DNA of 64,000 nt from Herbidospora solisilvae (GCF_009901565.1 NZ_WXEW01000007.1:248001-312000); one strand, 5' to 3'. Positions 41,958-51,771 are shown, counted from the stretch's first letter. A program made the numbers and translations. Notes: generated by a model not told the origin, from the sequence alone.

Positions 41958-44072
41958 GTGGCCAATCGTCAAGTGCTCGAATTGGAGCAGAGCCGGATCA
42001 CCCAGCTTTACGACCGGCTCGACACCGTCCGGCGCCGGACGGCCGAGGCGCTCAGGGCCGAATACGCCAAGGGCACCTCGGGCGGCACCCACCAGGCGCG
42101 GGTCGAGCGCGAGGTGTCGGCCAAGGAGCACGCCCGGCGGCTGGCGCAGCTCAACGCGGTCGAGCGCGGCCTGTGCTTCGGGCGCATCGACGACGTCCTG
42201 GAGGAAACCCTCTACATCGGCCGCGTCGGACTGCGCAACGACGACCACGAGACGATCCTGGTCGACTGGCGGGCCCCCGCCGCCCGGCCCTTCTACGCCG
42301 CCACCCCCTCCTACCCGGGCACGCTGGTGCGCCGCCGCCACCTGCGGACCAAGGGACGCACGGTGGTCGGCGTCGACGACGAGGTCTTCGACCTCGACCG
42401 CGAGGACGTCGAGGGCGGCTTCGTCGGCGAGGCCGCCCTGCTGGCCGCCCTCCGGCGCAGGCGCACCGGCCGGATGGGCGACGTCGTGGCCACCATCCAG
42501 ACCGAGCAGGACCGGGTCATCCGGTCGGGCCTGCACGGCACCCTCGTCGTCGAGGGCGGCCCCGGCACCGGCAAGACCGTCGCCGCCCTCCACCGCGCCG
42601 CCTATCTCCTGTACGCCTACCGCGAGACCCTCGAACGCCGCGGCGTCCTGGTCGTCGGCCCCAACACGACCTTCCTGCGCTACATCAGCCAGGTGCTGCC
42701 CTCGCTGGGCGAGACCGACGTGGTGCTGGCCGGCGTCGGCGACCTGTTCCCCGGCGTCACCGCCACGGCCGACGACGAGCCGTTCCAGGCCGTCATCAAG
42801 GGCGACCTCGGCATGGTCGAGGCGGTCGCGTGGGCGGTGGCCGACCGGCAGCGGGTGCCGGAGGGCGACCTGGAGATCCACGTCGACGGCATGGACCTGG
42901 TGGTGCCGCACCACCTCTGCGTCCAGGCACGCGACCGGGCCCGCAGGTCGGGCCGGCCCCACAACGTGGCCCGCAAGCTGGTGGTCCTCGACCTGCTGCG
43001 CGCCCTGGCGATCGACGAGACGGCCAAGCTCGACCGGCCGGCCGACGACGACGAGCTGGCGTACATCAGGAAGGTCCTCTGGCACGAACCCCCGGTCAGG
43101 GCGGCCATCGACGCCCTGTGGCCGGTCGTCACCCCGCAGGAGCTCGTGCGGGGCATGCTCGGCAAGGCGCCCGGCGACCCGTGGACGATCGGCGACATCC
43201 CCCTTCTGGACGAGGCCGCCGAGCTGCTCGGCGAGGAGCCCGCCCCGGCGCGGCGCGACGACGACCGGGCCGAGCAGGAGCTGTTCGCCCGCGAGGTGCT
43301 CACCGTCACCGGGGTCGAGGAGGTCGAGGCGGCGCTGCTGGCCGACTGGAACGCCACCCCGGGCGAGGAGGTCACCACCGCCCAGCGGGCCGAGCGTGAC
43401 CGCAAGTGGATCTACGGCCATGTGATCGTGGACGAGGCCCAGGAGCTCTCCGCGATGGCCTGGCGCATGATCATGCGGCGCATCCCGACCCGTTCGATGA
43501 CCATCGTCGGCGACATCGGCCAGACCGGCTCCCCGGCCGGCGCGACGAGCTGGGGCGAGATGCTCGACCCCTACGTCTCCTGGCGCGGGGAGCGCCTCAC
43601 CGTCAACTACCGCACCCCCAAGGACGTCATGGACGCCGCCGCCGAGGTCCTGAAGGAGGTCGCCCCCGACCAGGAACCCCCGATTTCGGTACGTCCCCCC
43701 GAGGAGCCGCCCCGCGTGGTCAAGGCCACCCGGGCCGGGCTGAACGACGTGCTCAGGGCGGAGATCGCCGCCGCGGCCGACGAGCTGCTCGCCGACGGGG
43801 AGGGCCGGCTGGCGATCATCACGTCCGGTGATCGCCATGCGGAAGTCGCGTCGCTGGTCCCGGAAGCCGTTACGCTCGATCCGCTGGACTCGCCGGTGGC
43901 GCTGCTGACCGTGACGACCTCAAAAGGGCTCGAATTCGACGGCGTCATCGTGGTGTGGCCCGAGGAACTGGCCGGTCGCGACCTCTACGTGGCGATGACC
44001 AGGGCGACCCGCCGCCTGGTGCTGATCCATGAGCGAGAGCTGCCGCCGCCGCTCGCGGGGCTCGATAAATAG
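41958..44072 (+). CDS. helD: HelD/HelR-type RNA polymerase-recycling ATPase
   Basis: 704 aa from GTG 41958. UvrD-like superfamily 1 fold without a full helicase set. An N-terminal coiled coil (~5-60), which in HelD reaches into RNA polymerase, is followed by Walker A GGPGTGKT (~201-208), HVIVDEAQELSAMAW (Walker B), GDIGQTGSP and a C-terminal TTSKGLEFDGVIV and VAMTRATRRLVL. Actinobacterial HelD proteins pull apart stalled RNA polymerase, and some (HelR) displace rifampicin. The gene follows a leader ORF with alternative hairpins, suggesting regulated translation. The LanC-like gene begins 33 bp downstream. Confidence 0.93.
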   Translation: MANRQVLELEQSRITQLYDRLDTVRRRTAEALRAEYAKGTSGGTHQARVEREVSAKEHARRLAQLNAVERGLCFGRIDDVLEETLYIGRVGLRNDDHETILVDWRAPAARPFYAATPSYPGTLVRRRHLRTKGRTVVGVDDEVFDLDREDVEGGFVGEAALLAALRRRRTGRMGDVVATIQTEQDRVIRSGLHGTLVVEGGPGTGKTVAALHRAAYLLYAYRETLERRGVLVVGPNTTFLRYISQVLPSLGETDVVLAGVGDLFPGVTATADDEPFQAVIKGDLGMVEAVAWAVADRQRVPEGDLEIHVDGMDLVVPHHLCVQARDRARRSGRPHNVARKLVVLDLLRALAIDETAKLDRPADDDELAYIRKVLWHEPPVRAAIDALWPVVTPQELVRGMLGKAPGDPWTIGDIPLLDEAAELLGEEPAPARRDDDRAEQELFAREVLTVTGVEEVEAALLADWNATPGEEVTTAQRAERDRKWIYGHVIVDEAQELSAMAWRMIMRRIPTRSMTIVGDIGQTGSPAGATSWGEMLDPYVSWRGERLTVNYRTPKDVMDAAAEVLKEVAPDQEPPISVRPPEEPPRVVKATRAGLNDVLRAEIAAAADELLADGEGRLAIITSGDRHAEVASLVPEAVTLDPLDSPVALLTVTTSKGLEFDGVIVVWPEELAGRDLYVAMTRATRRLVLIHERELPPPLAGLDK

Positions 44073-44104
44073 GACTATCCTTGTAGGAAATACCGGGAGG
44101 CGAC

Positions 44105-45412
44105 ATGGGGCGGACGGAAGCCGACACGCCGGTCACCGCGGCGATCCACGCCGCCCGGTGGATCCGCGAAGCCGCCGTCGACGACGACCACGGCCACCAC
44201 TGGCTCGCCAACCCCGACCCCGGCGGCCGTTCCGCCAACGCCGGCCACTCCGCCACGCTCTATTCGGGCGCCGCCGGGATCGTCCTGTTCTACCTGGAAC
44301 TGGCCGCCGCGACCGGCGACCAGTCCTACCTCGACGACGCCCTCGCCGGGGCCGACCACCTGGTCACCGTCTCCGGCACGATCACCGACCCGACCTTCTA
44401 CCACGGCCTGATGGGCCTGGTCTTCGCGCTGACCGAGTCCTACTGGGCCACCGGCGACGCGACCCACCAGGTGGCCGCCGAGCGCATCGCCGAGCGGGTG
44501 CTCGCCGCGCAGCGGCCGTCCAGAGAAGGGCTGACCTGGACCGGCGACGTGTCGCAGCGCGGCGACGGCGGCATCGCCCTCGGCCTCCTCCACATCGCCG
44601 GCATGCTCGGCCGCGACGACCTCGAAGAGGTCGCCGTCATGACCGGCCGCACCATCGCCGGGCAGGTCGTGCCCGGCCACCAGTTCGGCGGCGAGGGCGG
44701 CGACCTCCCGGTCGACGCGGTGACCCCCGGCTTCCTCTCCGGCACGGCCGGGTCGGGCTTCCTCATGGCCCGCCTCTACGGCGTGACCGGCGACGGCATG
44801 TTCCTCGCGGCGGCCCGCCGGGCGGCCGACTTCGTCCGGATGGTCAGCTCCGTCAGCGACAAGTGCGCCCTGGTGCCCCACCACGTGCCCCACGCGCGGG
44901 CGCTCAACTACCTGGGCTTCTGCTCCGGCTCGGCCGGGGTGGCGCGGCTGTTCCACGAGCTCTACCGGGTGACCGGCGACCCCGGCGACCTCGACTGGGT
45001 CGAGCGCCTGGCCCGCGGCGTCATCAACAGCGGCGTCCCCGAACGCCGCAGCGAGGGCTACTGGAACGTGGCATGCCAGTGTTGCGGCGCGGCCGGGCTG
45101 ATCGAGTTCTTCGTCGGCCTGTGGGCCGCGACGGGCACCCGCGAGTACCTCGACGTGGCGAGCGACCTGGGCGACGACCTGATCGAGCGCGCCACCCGCG
45201 ACGACGGGCGGGGAATGCGCTGGTATCAGGCCTACCGGCGGCTGCGGCCCCACGAGATCACGGCCGACACGGGCTACATGGTGGGGGCGGCGGGCATCGG
45301 CGCGGCGCTGCTGCACCTGGCGGCGGCCCGTGAGGGGCGGGACGCCCGGCGGGTGATCCTGCTGCCGGACAACCCGTTCCCGGCGATCCCGGTCCCGGCC
45401 GACTCCCTCTAG
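44105..45412 (+). CDS. LanC-like protein with altered zinc site
   Basis: 435 aa from ATG 44105, with GGGAGG upstream. The alpha/alpha toroid carries repeated G-x-x-G motifs (YSGAAGIVLFYLELA, YHGLMGLVFALTE, LSGTAGSGFLMA, CSGSAGVARLFHEL, GAAGIGAALLHLA), as in lanthionine cyclases. Zinc ligands of NisC are Cys, Cys and His (CHG); here Cys273 (FCSGSAG) and Cys326 are kept, but the third position is Cys327 (CQCCGAAG). No precursor peptide or dehydratase gene is adjacent, so it may act on another substrate, as eukaryotic LanCLs do. It probably shares the HelD-type transcript. Confidence 0.85.
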   Translation: MGRTEADTPVTAAIHAARWIREAAVDDDHGHHWLANPDPGGRSANAGHSATLYSGAAGIVLFYLELAAATGDQSYLDDALAGADHLVTVSGTITDPTFYHGLMGLVFALTESYWATGDATHQVAAERIAERVLAAQRPSREGLTWTGDVSQRGDGGIALGLLHIAGMLGRDDLEEVAVMTGRTIAGQVVPGHQFGGEGGDLPVDAVTPGFLSGTAGSGFLMARLYGVTGDGMFLAAARRAADFVRMVSSVSDKCALVPHHVPHARALNYLGFCSGSAGVARLFHELYRVTGDPGDLDWVERLARGVINSGVPERRSEGYWNVACQCCGAAGLIEFFVGLWAATGTREYLDVASDLGDDLIERATRDDGRGMRWYQAYRRLRPHEITADTGYMVGAAGIGAALLHLAAAREGRDARRVILLPDNPFPAIPVPADSL

Positions 45413-45478
45413 ACACACGTTGACGCCCGGGGGGAGGGGCGTCCTCCCTCCTCCCGGGCGCCGGTCACGTGGTCCGAG

Positions 45479-48334
45479 CTAGGAGCCGTACACCTCGAAC
45501 TCGGACAGTTGCGCCGCCGGCCAGCCGGTGTTGCCGGTGACGTTCAGGCGCAGGTAACGCTGACTGCTCGCGGTGAACGTGATGGTCACCGTGTTGCCGC
45601 TCGCGGGGTTGAAGACCCGTCCGGCCGAGGCCGAAAGGGTGTTCCACGTCGAGTTGTCCTGCGAGCCGAGGACCGACAGGGTCTGGGTGCGGGTCGCCCA
45701 GGCCGTCGCCGGGGGCAGCTTCAGGACGACGCGGCCGACCGTGCGGTTCTGGCCGAGGTCGACGGTGATCGTCTGGGGGAAGGCGTTGTTGGTGCTCTCC
45801 CAGTAGCTGTTGGCGTTGCCGTCGACCGCGTTGCCGGGGCCGTAGGTCTGGGCGACGCCGCTGGCGGTGGCCGGGCGGTTCAGCGCCAGGTTTCCGGTCG
45901 GCTGGGTGGGGGTGGGGCTCGGCGAGGGCGAGGGCGACGGCGACGGGTTCGTGCCCGGGGTGCCGAAGACCTCGACCGACGAGAGCTGCGCGGCCGGCCA
46001 GCCGGTGTTGCCCGTCACGACGACGCGCAGGTAGCGGACGGTCGCGGGGGTGGTGTTGATCGACACCGTGTTCCCCGTGGCCGGGTTGAAGGTCCGCCCC
46101 GCCGAGGCGGAGAGCGTCGTCCACGACGAGTTGTTGGCCGAGCCCTCGATCGCGATGGTCTGGGTGCGGGTGTTCCAGGCCGACGCGGGCGGCAGCTTCA
46201 GTTCCACACGCTGGACGTTGACCGGTGCGCACAGGTCGACGGTCAGCGTCTGCGGGAAGGCGTTGTTGGCGCTCTCCCAGTACGTGTCGGCGTTCCCGTC
46301 GATCGCGTTCTGCGGCGTGAAGGACTGGTTCTGGCTGGTCGCCGTGGCCGTCCTGGTACACGGCGACGGACTGGGCGACGGACTGGGCGACGGAGACGGC
46401 GACGGGCTGGTGGGGGGAGACGGGCTGGGCGAGGGGCTGGGGTTGCCTCCGCCGCCGCCCGGATAGATGTAGTTCGGGTTCGGCCACGTCCCGGTGCAGG
46501 TCGTGCTGCTCGGAGACCAGCCCGAGTTGCCGCCCAGGTCGGTCGCCACGAACGAGCCGCCCACGCAGTTGTGGATCGCCGTCCCGGCGCCGAGGTAGGA
46601 CGCCCGCACGTTCTCGAACGTCGTCCGGGCGCCGGACTGGGCCTGGATCATGTACGTCCCGGTGCCGGCGATGTTGACGTTCTTGAAGTTGACCGTCTGG
46701 GTGCTGCCCTCGATGAAGTGGATGGCGGCGTACGAGCTGTCGATGATGTCGGTGTCGGTCACGTTGATCGTGGCGTTGACCGGCTCGTTGAGGCCGGAGA
46801 ACCAGATCGCGCCGACGCCGAAGCGCCAGTTGTAGTCGTTGTTGCCGGTTCGGATCAGGGTGTTCCTGGCGACCGTGTGGGTGCCCGCGACGGCGGTGCC
46901 CTGTCCGGAGTTGACGCCCGGATAGCGGTTGGCGATGTGGATGCCGCCGCCGTTGGTCAGCGTGTCGGAGACCACGTTGTCGGTGATCTTGATGTCCCGG
47001 CCGCCGTAGGTGACGATGTTGTTGGCCAGGATCGGCGCGACCACCGTGTTGAAGCTGAAGGTGTTGTTGACGTTGGCCATCCGGTCGGGCCACATGGCCA
47101 GGCCGTCGTCGCCGCTGTTGCGGACGAAGGTGTTGGTCACCGTCGAGTTCGTCACGCCGGTGTGGAAGTTCACGCCGTCGGCGATCTGGTCGACGATCCG
47201 GCTGTTGCGGATGACGAAGTTGTTCATGGGGCCATCCATCCAGGCCCCGACCTTGGTGTTCTCCATCCAGACGTTGTCGACGACCGAGTCGGTCATCGCG
47301 CCGCCCATGGCGTTCACCTGGTCGTCGTCCACCCGCTCGCGGATGTCGCCGAGGATGTGCAGGTCGCGGACGACCACGTTGCGGCTCGGGCCACCGGCCT
47401 CGTGGGGGCGGATGCCGCCCTGGTAGCCGCCGCCGGAGACGTACTTGCCGTAGATGCCGACCGCGCGGTTGCGCTGGGTCGGGTGGCGGCCCGTCAGCTT
47501 GGTGTACCAGGGGCCGGCGCCGCGCAGCGTGACGCCGTCGACGACGACGTGGTCCCAGAGGGTGTACGTGCCCTCGGGGACGTACACCTCCTTGCCCTGC
47601 GCCCTGCCCGCGTCGACCGCGGCCTGGAAGGCGGCGGTGGAGTCGGTCGACGAGTTGCGGGCGGCGCCGAACTCGTCGACCGACAGCGAGCCGGCCGGCC
47701 TCTGGATCGCCCCGGGGGCGACCTCGAAGTCGGCCACGTCCACCGTGATGGGGATGTTCGACTGGGCCTGGACGCGGATCTTCGTGCCGGCCTGGTAGGT
47801 CTGGCCGAGAAGGGTCTGGGTCTCGTCGTAGAAGTGGTGGGGGTTGGTGTCACCCGGGTTGTTGTTGAACGGGTAGCCGCCGTAGAACCAGCTGTACACC
47901 GAGGTCAGGGAGATGTCCTTGAGCTTGGCGCCGCCGACGCGGATGTCGGCGTTGATGGTCTGGCCCTGGCCGCCGTTCGCGTCGGGGATGCTGTAGCGCA
48001 CCGTCATCGCGTTGGCCGGCTTGGTCAGGGTGAACTCGACGTACTCGCCCGGGGAGTCGATCGTCACGGCCCGGCGGCCGGAGGCCTCGGAGGGGAGCGT
48101 CGTGTAGATGCGGCTGGGCCCGATGACGGTGCCGGTGTGGGCGACGTCCTCGGCCTCGAACTCGGTGAACGGCACGGTCGCGCCGCGGCCGGGGATGCCC
48201 CACACGGAGTCGGCGGAGGCGGCCGCGGCGGCGGTGCCGGAGAGGCTGGGAACGGCCACCACACCTGCCGCGATCAGGGCGGCACTCGCGAGGGCGGCGG
48301 ACAGACGACGTGATCGGATTACCGATTCAGGCAT
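45479..48334 (-). CDS. Secreted GH87 alpha-1,3-glucanase (mycodextranase) with two discoidin domains
   Basis: 951 aa. Signal peptide (ALASAALIAAGVVAVPSLSGTAAAA), then a carbohydrate-binding beta-sandwich (~45-205: FTEFEAEDVAHTGT, EASGRRAVTIDSPGEYVEF), the parallel beta-helix catalytic domain (~210-620) with NSGDDGLAMW holding the paired Asp of GH87, Pro-Ser linkers, and two F5/8-type (discoidin) domains of ~120 residues at the C-terminus that are close copies of each other. It should hydrolyse alpha-1,3-glucan, as in fungal cell walls, consistent with a mycolytic soil life. The upstream regulatory region shows no clear operator. Confidence 0.88.
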   Translation of the reverse strand: MPESVIRSRRLSAALASAALIAAGVVAVPSLSGTAAAAASADSVWGIPGRGATVPFTEFEAEDVAHTGTVIGPSRIYTTLPSEASGRRAVTIDSPGEYVEFTLTKPANAMTVRYSIPDANGGQGQTINADIRVGGAKLKDISLTSVYSWFYGGYPFNNNPGDTNPHHFYDETQTLLGQTYQAGTKIRVQAQSNIPITVDVADFEVAPGAIQRPAGSLSVDEFGAARNSSTDSTAAFQAAVDAGRAQGKEVYVPEGTYTLWDHVVVDGVTLRGAGPWYTKLTGRHPTQRNRAVGIYGKYVSGGGYQGGIRPHEAGGPSRNVVVRDLHILGDIRERVDDDQVNAMGGAMTDSVVDNVWMENTKVGAWMDGPMNNFVIRNSRIVDQIADGVNFHTGVTNSTVTNTFVRNSGDDGLAMWPDRMANVNNTFSFNTVVAPILANNIVTYGGRDIKITDNVVSDTLTNGGGIHIANRYPGVNSGQGTAVAGTHTVARNTLIRTGNNDYNWRFGVGAIWFSGLNEPVNATINVTDTDIIDSSYAAIHFIEGSTQTVNFKNVNIAGTGTYMIQAQSGARTTFENVRASYLGAGTAIHNCVGGSFVATDLGGNSGWSPSSTTCTGTWPNPNYIYPGGGGGNPSPSPSPSPPTSPSPSPSPSPSPSPSPCTRTATATSQNQSFTPQNAIDGNADTYWESANNAFPQTLTVDLCAPVNVQRVELKLPPASAWNTRTQTIAIEGSANNSSWTTLSASAGRTFNPATGNTVSINTTPATVRYLRVVVTGNTGWPAAQLSSVEVFGTPGTNPSPSPSPSPSPTPTQPTGNLALNRPATASGVAQTYGPGNAVDGNANSYWESTNNAFPQTITVDLGQNRTVGRVVLKLPPATAWATRTQTLSVLGSQDNSTWNTLSASAGRVFNPASGNTVTITFTASSQRYLRLNVTGNTGWPAAQLSEFEVYGS
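45490..46350. repeat. Duplicated discoidin-domain coding sequence
   Basis: Segments ~45490-45880 and ~45960-46350 encode the two C-terminal domains. They share NNAFPQT, TLSASAGR, FNPA-GNTV and VTGNTGWPAAQLS at matching positions. Confidence 0.75.
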
Positions 48335-48878
48335 CGGCGGACCCTTCTGTCAGGTGCGGGCCCGCGCCGCCGCCGGGGGGTCGGCGGACGGAACGAGCCT
48401 GAGGGGTGCCTCGCCACCTCCGTCGCGATCGGCGGTGCGAGATGAGCACACCATAGGATGGCGAACAGAAGTCCGCAATATTTCAACTTGATTTCGCAAA
48501 AGCACTCGTCGGGTGACGTCTGACACGACCTGACCCCTGCGGTCATGGGGTCCGGGGTGCCCCACGTGCCCGTGCTTGCTCTCCGACGGCGCCACTGAGC
48601 TGGCCTTTTGACTGCTCTGATAGGTCCGGTACGCAAACTTTCGCCCGGACGGTCAAAGGTCGGAGGTGTGTAACGTTCATGTGTCCCAGCCCCGGTGTAA
48701 GGAAAACGTAAGTGCGCGTATCTCCTCGCAAACGATCGTTTTCCGCTCACGACCTGGAGTGTTGGTCGGCGGGTGGGCATTCCATGATCCCGGGCCGATG
48801 GGTGGAAAACGCTCTCATGGCGAGTTGGCATCGGTGGAATGCAAGCAGGTTGCGTTCTCTGGGCGTATGATTTGCGCT
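48335..48878. other. Regulatory region between GH87 and LacI-type genes
   Basis: About 540 bp with no convincing gene. A perfect palindrome AAACGATCGTTT lies at 48730-48741. TATGAT (48866-48871) ends 7 bases before the GTG of the LacI gene, so that gene is probably transcribed as a leaderless mRNA. Confidence 0.55.
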
Positions 48879-49904
48879 GTGACACGTCGACTTGCAGAAG
48901 TGGCGAAGAAAGTCGGAGTCAGCGAGGCGACCGTCAGCCGCGTGCTGAACGGCAAGCCGGGCGTCTCCGACGCGACCCGCGCGGCCGTGCTGACCGCCCT
49001 TGACGTCCTCGGCTACGAGCGCCCGACGCAGCTCCGGGGGGAGCGCGCCCGCCTGGTCGGCCTGGTCCTGCCCGAACTCGGCAACCCCATATTCCCGGCC
49101 CTGGCCGAGGTCGTCGGCGGCGCCCTGGCGCAGCGCGGCTTCACCCCCGTGCTCTGCACCCGCACGGCGGGCGGGCTCTCCGAGGCCGACTACGTCGAGA
49201 TGCTCCTGGAGCAGCAGGTCTCCGGAGTGGTCTTCGCGGGCGGCCACTACATGGAGGCCGACGCCCCCCACGAGCACTACCTCCGGCTGCTCGACATCGG
49301 CCTGCCGGTCGTGCTGGTGAACGCCGCGAGCGACAACCTCGACTTCCCGCGCGTGTCCACCGACGACGCGGTCGCGGTGGAACAGGCCTTCAGCCACCTG
49401 GTCTCGCTCGGCCACGAACGGCTGGGCATAGTGCTGGGCCCCGACGACCACATCCCCTCCCGCCGCAAGCTGGCGGCGATCAACGCCGCCGCCGAGAAGG
49501 CCGGCCTCGCCGACGTCGCGGTCGAGCACGCCATGTTCTCGCTCGAAGGCGGCCAGGCGGTGACCAACCGGCTGATCCGGCTCGGCGTCACCGGCATCAT
49601 CTGCGCCTCCGACCCGCTGGCGCTTGGAGCGATCCGGGCCGTCCGCCGGATGGGCATGTCGGTGCCCGAAGACGTCTCGGTGGTCGGGTTCGACGACTCG
49701 AACTTCATGAACTGCACCAACCCGCCGCTGACCACGGTCCGCCAGCCGATCGAGGCGATCGGCCGCGCCGCCGTCACGCTGCTGGTGAACCAGATCGACG
49801 GAACGCCGGTCACGGCGGAGGAGCTCCTCTACGAACCGGAGCTCGTCGTCCGGGGCTCCACCGGCCCCGCCAAGATCGGTGTCGGCGTCGGAGTCGCGGT
49901 CTGA
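48879..49904 (+). CDS. LacI-family regulator of alpha-glucoside uptake
   Basis: 341 aa from GTG 48879. Helix-turn-helix RLAEVAKKVGVSEATVSRVLNGKPGVS, hinge YERPTQLRGERARLVGLVLPEL, and a periplasmic-binding-type effector domain. The predicted start coincides with the expected transcription start (TATGAT 7 bases earlier), so it is probably leaderless. The gene precedes an ABC sugar transporter and a GH13 glucosidase on the same strand and is most likely their repressor, as with MalR and AglR regulators. Its recognition helix differs from that of CebR, so it is unlikely to bind the two CebR-type boxes in this window. Confidence 0.92.
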   Translation: MTRRLAEVAKKVGVSEATVSRVLNGKPGVSDATRAAVLTALDVLGYERPTQLRGERARLVGLVLPELGNPIFPALAEVVGGALAQRGFTPVLCTRTAGGLSEADYVEMLLEQQVSGVVFAGGHYMEADAPHEHYLRLLDIGLPVVLVNAASDNLDFPRVSTDDAVAVEQAFSHLVSLGHERLGIVLGPDDHIPSRRKLAAINAAAEKAGLADVAVEHAMFSLEGGQAVTNRLIRLGVTGIICASDPLALGAIRAVRRMGMSVPEDVSVVGFDDSNFMNCTNPPLTTVRQPIEAIGRAAVTLLVNQIDGTPVTAEELLYEPELVVRGSTGPAKIGVGVGVAV

Positions 49905-50385
49905 CGTTCGCCGCACCACCACAGCCCGAAGCCCCGCCCTTCCTCGGAAGCGCGGGGCTTTTGCATGCCCGTGCGGCGAAAGCCGCGTCGTTCCGGTTCA
50001 TCTGATCGTCGACTCCGTGCGTGCTGACAGGAGCTTGTTTGCGGCTGTTCCCCGGTGTTTGACTGGAACGGTCACGACCCTGTCAGGCGCCATCTCAAGC
50101 ATGACAGCGCACCGAGAGCGACCATCGAGGCAGGTCATCTCTGTGACCTGCGAGTTCTTGTTTCGAGGGTGTTCGCTGCGTCGCACTGTCACTTTTTTGC
50201 ATCTTGAGTACATGACTCTTGCTAGGCCTTGTTCGTCTCTGTATGTTTCTCGCAACCGGTAACACGAAGCGGACTCGTAACTCCACCTTCATCGATCGGG
50301 CCTTCGGGGGGCTCGTTCCGGAACTTGCCAGACGGACAGGTGCTCTCAAGGTGTCGTGGTTGGCCACGGCAGGAGGGAATCATTG
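49905..50385. other. Intergenic region before the transport operon
   Basis: About 480 bp. A terminator of the LacI gene is at its start; the rest is less GC-rich than the flanks. No convincing gene is seen. It should carry the promoter and operator of the transport operon, but no perfect dyad was recognised. Confidence 0.5.
49929..49963 (+). terminator. Terminator of the LacI-type gene
   Basis: AAGCCCCGC (49929-49937) pairs with GCGGGGCTT (49952-49960), followed by a short T-run. Confidence 0.8.
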
Positions 50386-51771
50386 ATGCAATCCCGTAAA
50401 ATCGCGACGTTGCTGGCCGTGGCGGGGCTCACCCTCGCCGCTGCGGCGTGTGGCACGGAGGAGACCCCGGCCCCGGCCGCGAACCCCTCTGCCGGTGGTT
50501 CGGCCCCGGCCGCCGCCGAGAACGCCCCCGTGACGATCAGCGTCGGCTGCCAGCCTCCGAAGACGAACCCGAAGGAGCGCGCGCAGTGGGACGCGGACGT
50601 CACCGCGTTCCAGGCGAAGTTCCCCTACATCACGATCGAGAGCAAGGACGCGTTCCCCTGCATCGTTCCTGAGACCTTCCAGGCCAAGCTCGCCGGCGGC
50701 CAGATGGAAGACCTGTTCTACGTCTACTACACCGACGCCGCCCGCATCATCGGGGCCGGCCAGGCCGCCGACATCACGCCCTACCTGAGCGAGGCCCCGC
50801 ACTTCGCGGAGATCCGCCCCGACGTGAAGGGCGTATTCGAGTCGGGCGGCAAGACCTACGGCGTGCCGCGCACCAACTACGCCACCGGCCTGGTCTACAA
50901 CCGCGCGCTGTTCACCCAGGCCGGCCTCAACCCGGACATGCCGCCCAAGACCTGGGCCGAGGTCCAGGACGCCGCCAAGAAGATCGCCGGGCTCGGCGCC
51001 GGCTACGTCGGCTTCGGCGAGTACTCCGCCGGCAACACCGGCGGCTGGCACTTCACCTCGTCGATCTACGCCCGCGGCGGCTCGATCGTGAGCGACGACG
51101 GCAAGACGGCCACCTTCAACAGCCCCGAGGGCAAGGCCGTGCTGGAGAACCTCCGCAAGATGCGGTGGGACGACAACAGCATGGGCACCAAGCAGCTGCA
51201 CCGCTGGGAAGACCTGATGCGGCTGATGGGCTCCGGCAAGCTCGGCATGATGATCGGCGCACCCGACGTCGTCCAGGCCGTCAACAACGACTTCAAGGGC
51301 AAGTTCGAGGACTACGGCGTGACCGCCGTGCCCGAGTCGACCCAGTCGCTGTCCGGCGGCGACGGCTACATGTTCAACGCGAAGGCCACCCCCGACCAGA
51401 TCAAGGCCGGTCTGAAGTGGCTGGAGTTCAAGTTCCTCACCCCGGGCCAGGGCCAGTTCGACTACGCCCGCAACAAGGCCGACGGCCTCCCCACCGGCCT
51501 GCCCCTCACCGACCTGTACGGCAGCGCCGCCCCCGGCGCCCAGATCCAGGCCGACCGCGAGGCCAACGCGAACGTCCCGACCGAGCACTTCGCCCCGTAC
51601 GTCGAGGGCACCAAGTCGGTGACCTTCAAGCTGGAGCCGCCGAAGGCCCAGGAGATCTACGCCATCCTCGACACCCCGATGTCGGCGGTCCTGACGCGCA
51701 AGGACGCCAACATCGACGAGTTGCTGGCGGACGCGGAGGAGAAGGTCAACAAGCTGCTGGCAGCGGGCTGA
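50386..51771 (+). CDS. Extracellular sugar-binding lipoprotein of an ABC importer
   Basis: 461 aa from ATG 50386, with AGGAGGG 8 bases upstream. A lipoprotein signal ends at Cys22 (AAAAC), followed by an Ala/Pro/Glu spacer. The mature protein is a family 1 solute-binding fold (FPYITIESKDAF, GKTYGVPRTNYATGLVYNRALFTQAGLN, PPKTWAEVQDAAKKIA). It delivers an oligosaccharide, probably an alpha-glucoside given the GH13 gene in the operon, to the MalF/MalG-type permeases encoded next. Confidence 0.93.
   Translation: MQSRKIATLLAVAGLTLAAAACGTEETPAPAANPSAGGSAPAAAENAPVTISVGCQPPKTNPKERAQWDADVTAFQAKFPYITIESKDAFPCIVPETFQAKLAGGQMEDLFYVYYTDAARIIGAGQAADITPYLSEAPHFAEIRPDVKGVFESGGKTYGVPRTNYATGLVYNRALFTQAGLNPDMPPKTWAEVQDAAKKIAGLGAGYVGFGEYSAGNTGGWHFTSSIYARGGSIVSDDGKTATFNSPEGKAVLENLRKMRWDDNSMGTKQLHRWEDLMRLMGSGKLGMMIGAPDVVQAVNNDFKGKFEDYGVTAVPESTQSLSGGDGYMFNAKATPDQIKAGLKWLEFKFLTPGQGQFDYARNKADGLPTGLPLTDLYGSAAPGAQIQADREANANVPTEHFAPYVEGTKSVTFKLEPPKAQEIYAILDTPMSAVLTRKDANIDELLADAEEKVNKLLAAG

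Noticed and set aside
45509-48313. 934-aa frame on the plus strand opposite the GH87 gene
   Set aside because: Shadow of a long GC-rich gene; no domain is seen, whereas the minus strand has signal peptide, catalytic and discoidin domains.
49998-50367. Short minus-strand frames between the LacI gene and the binding-protein gene
   Set aside because: No ribosome site or recognisable protein features; the region more likely contains the operon promoter.
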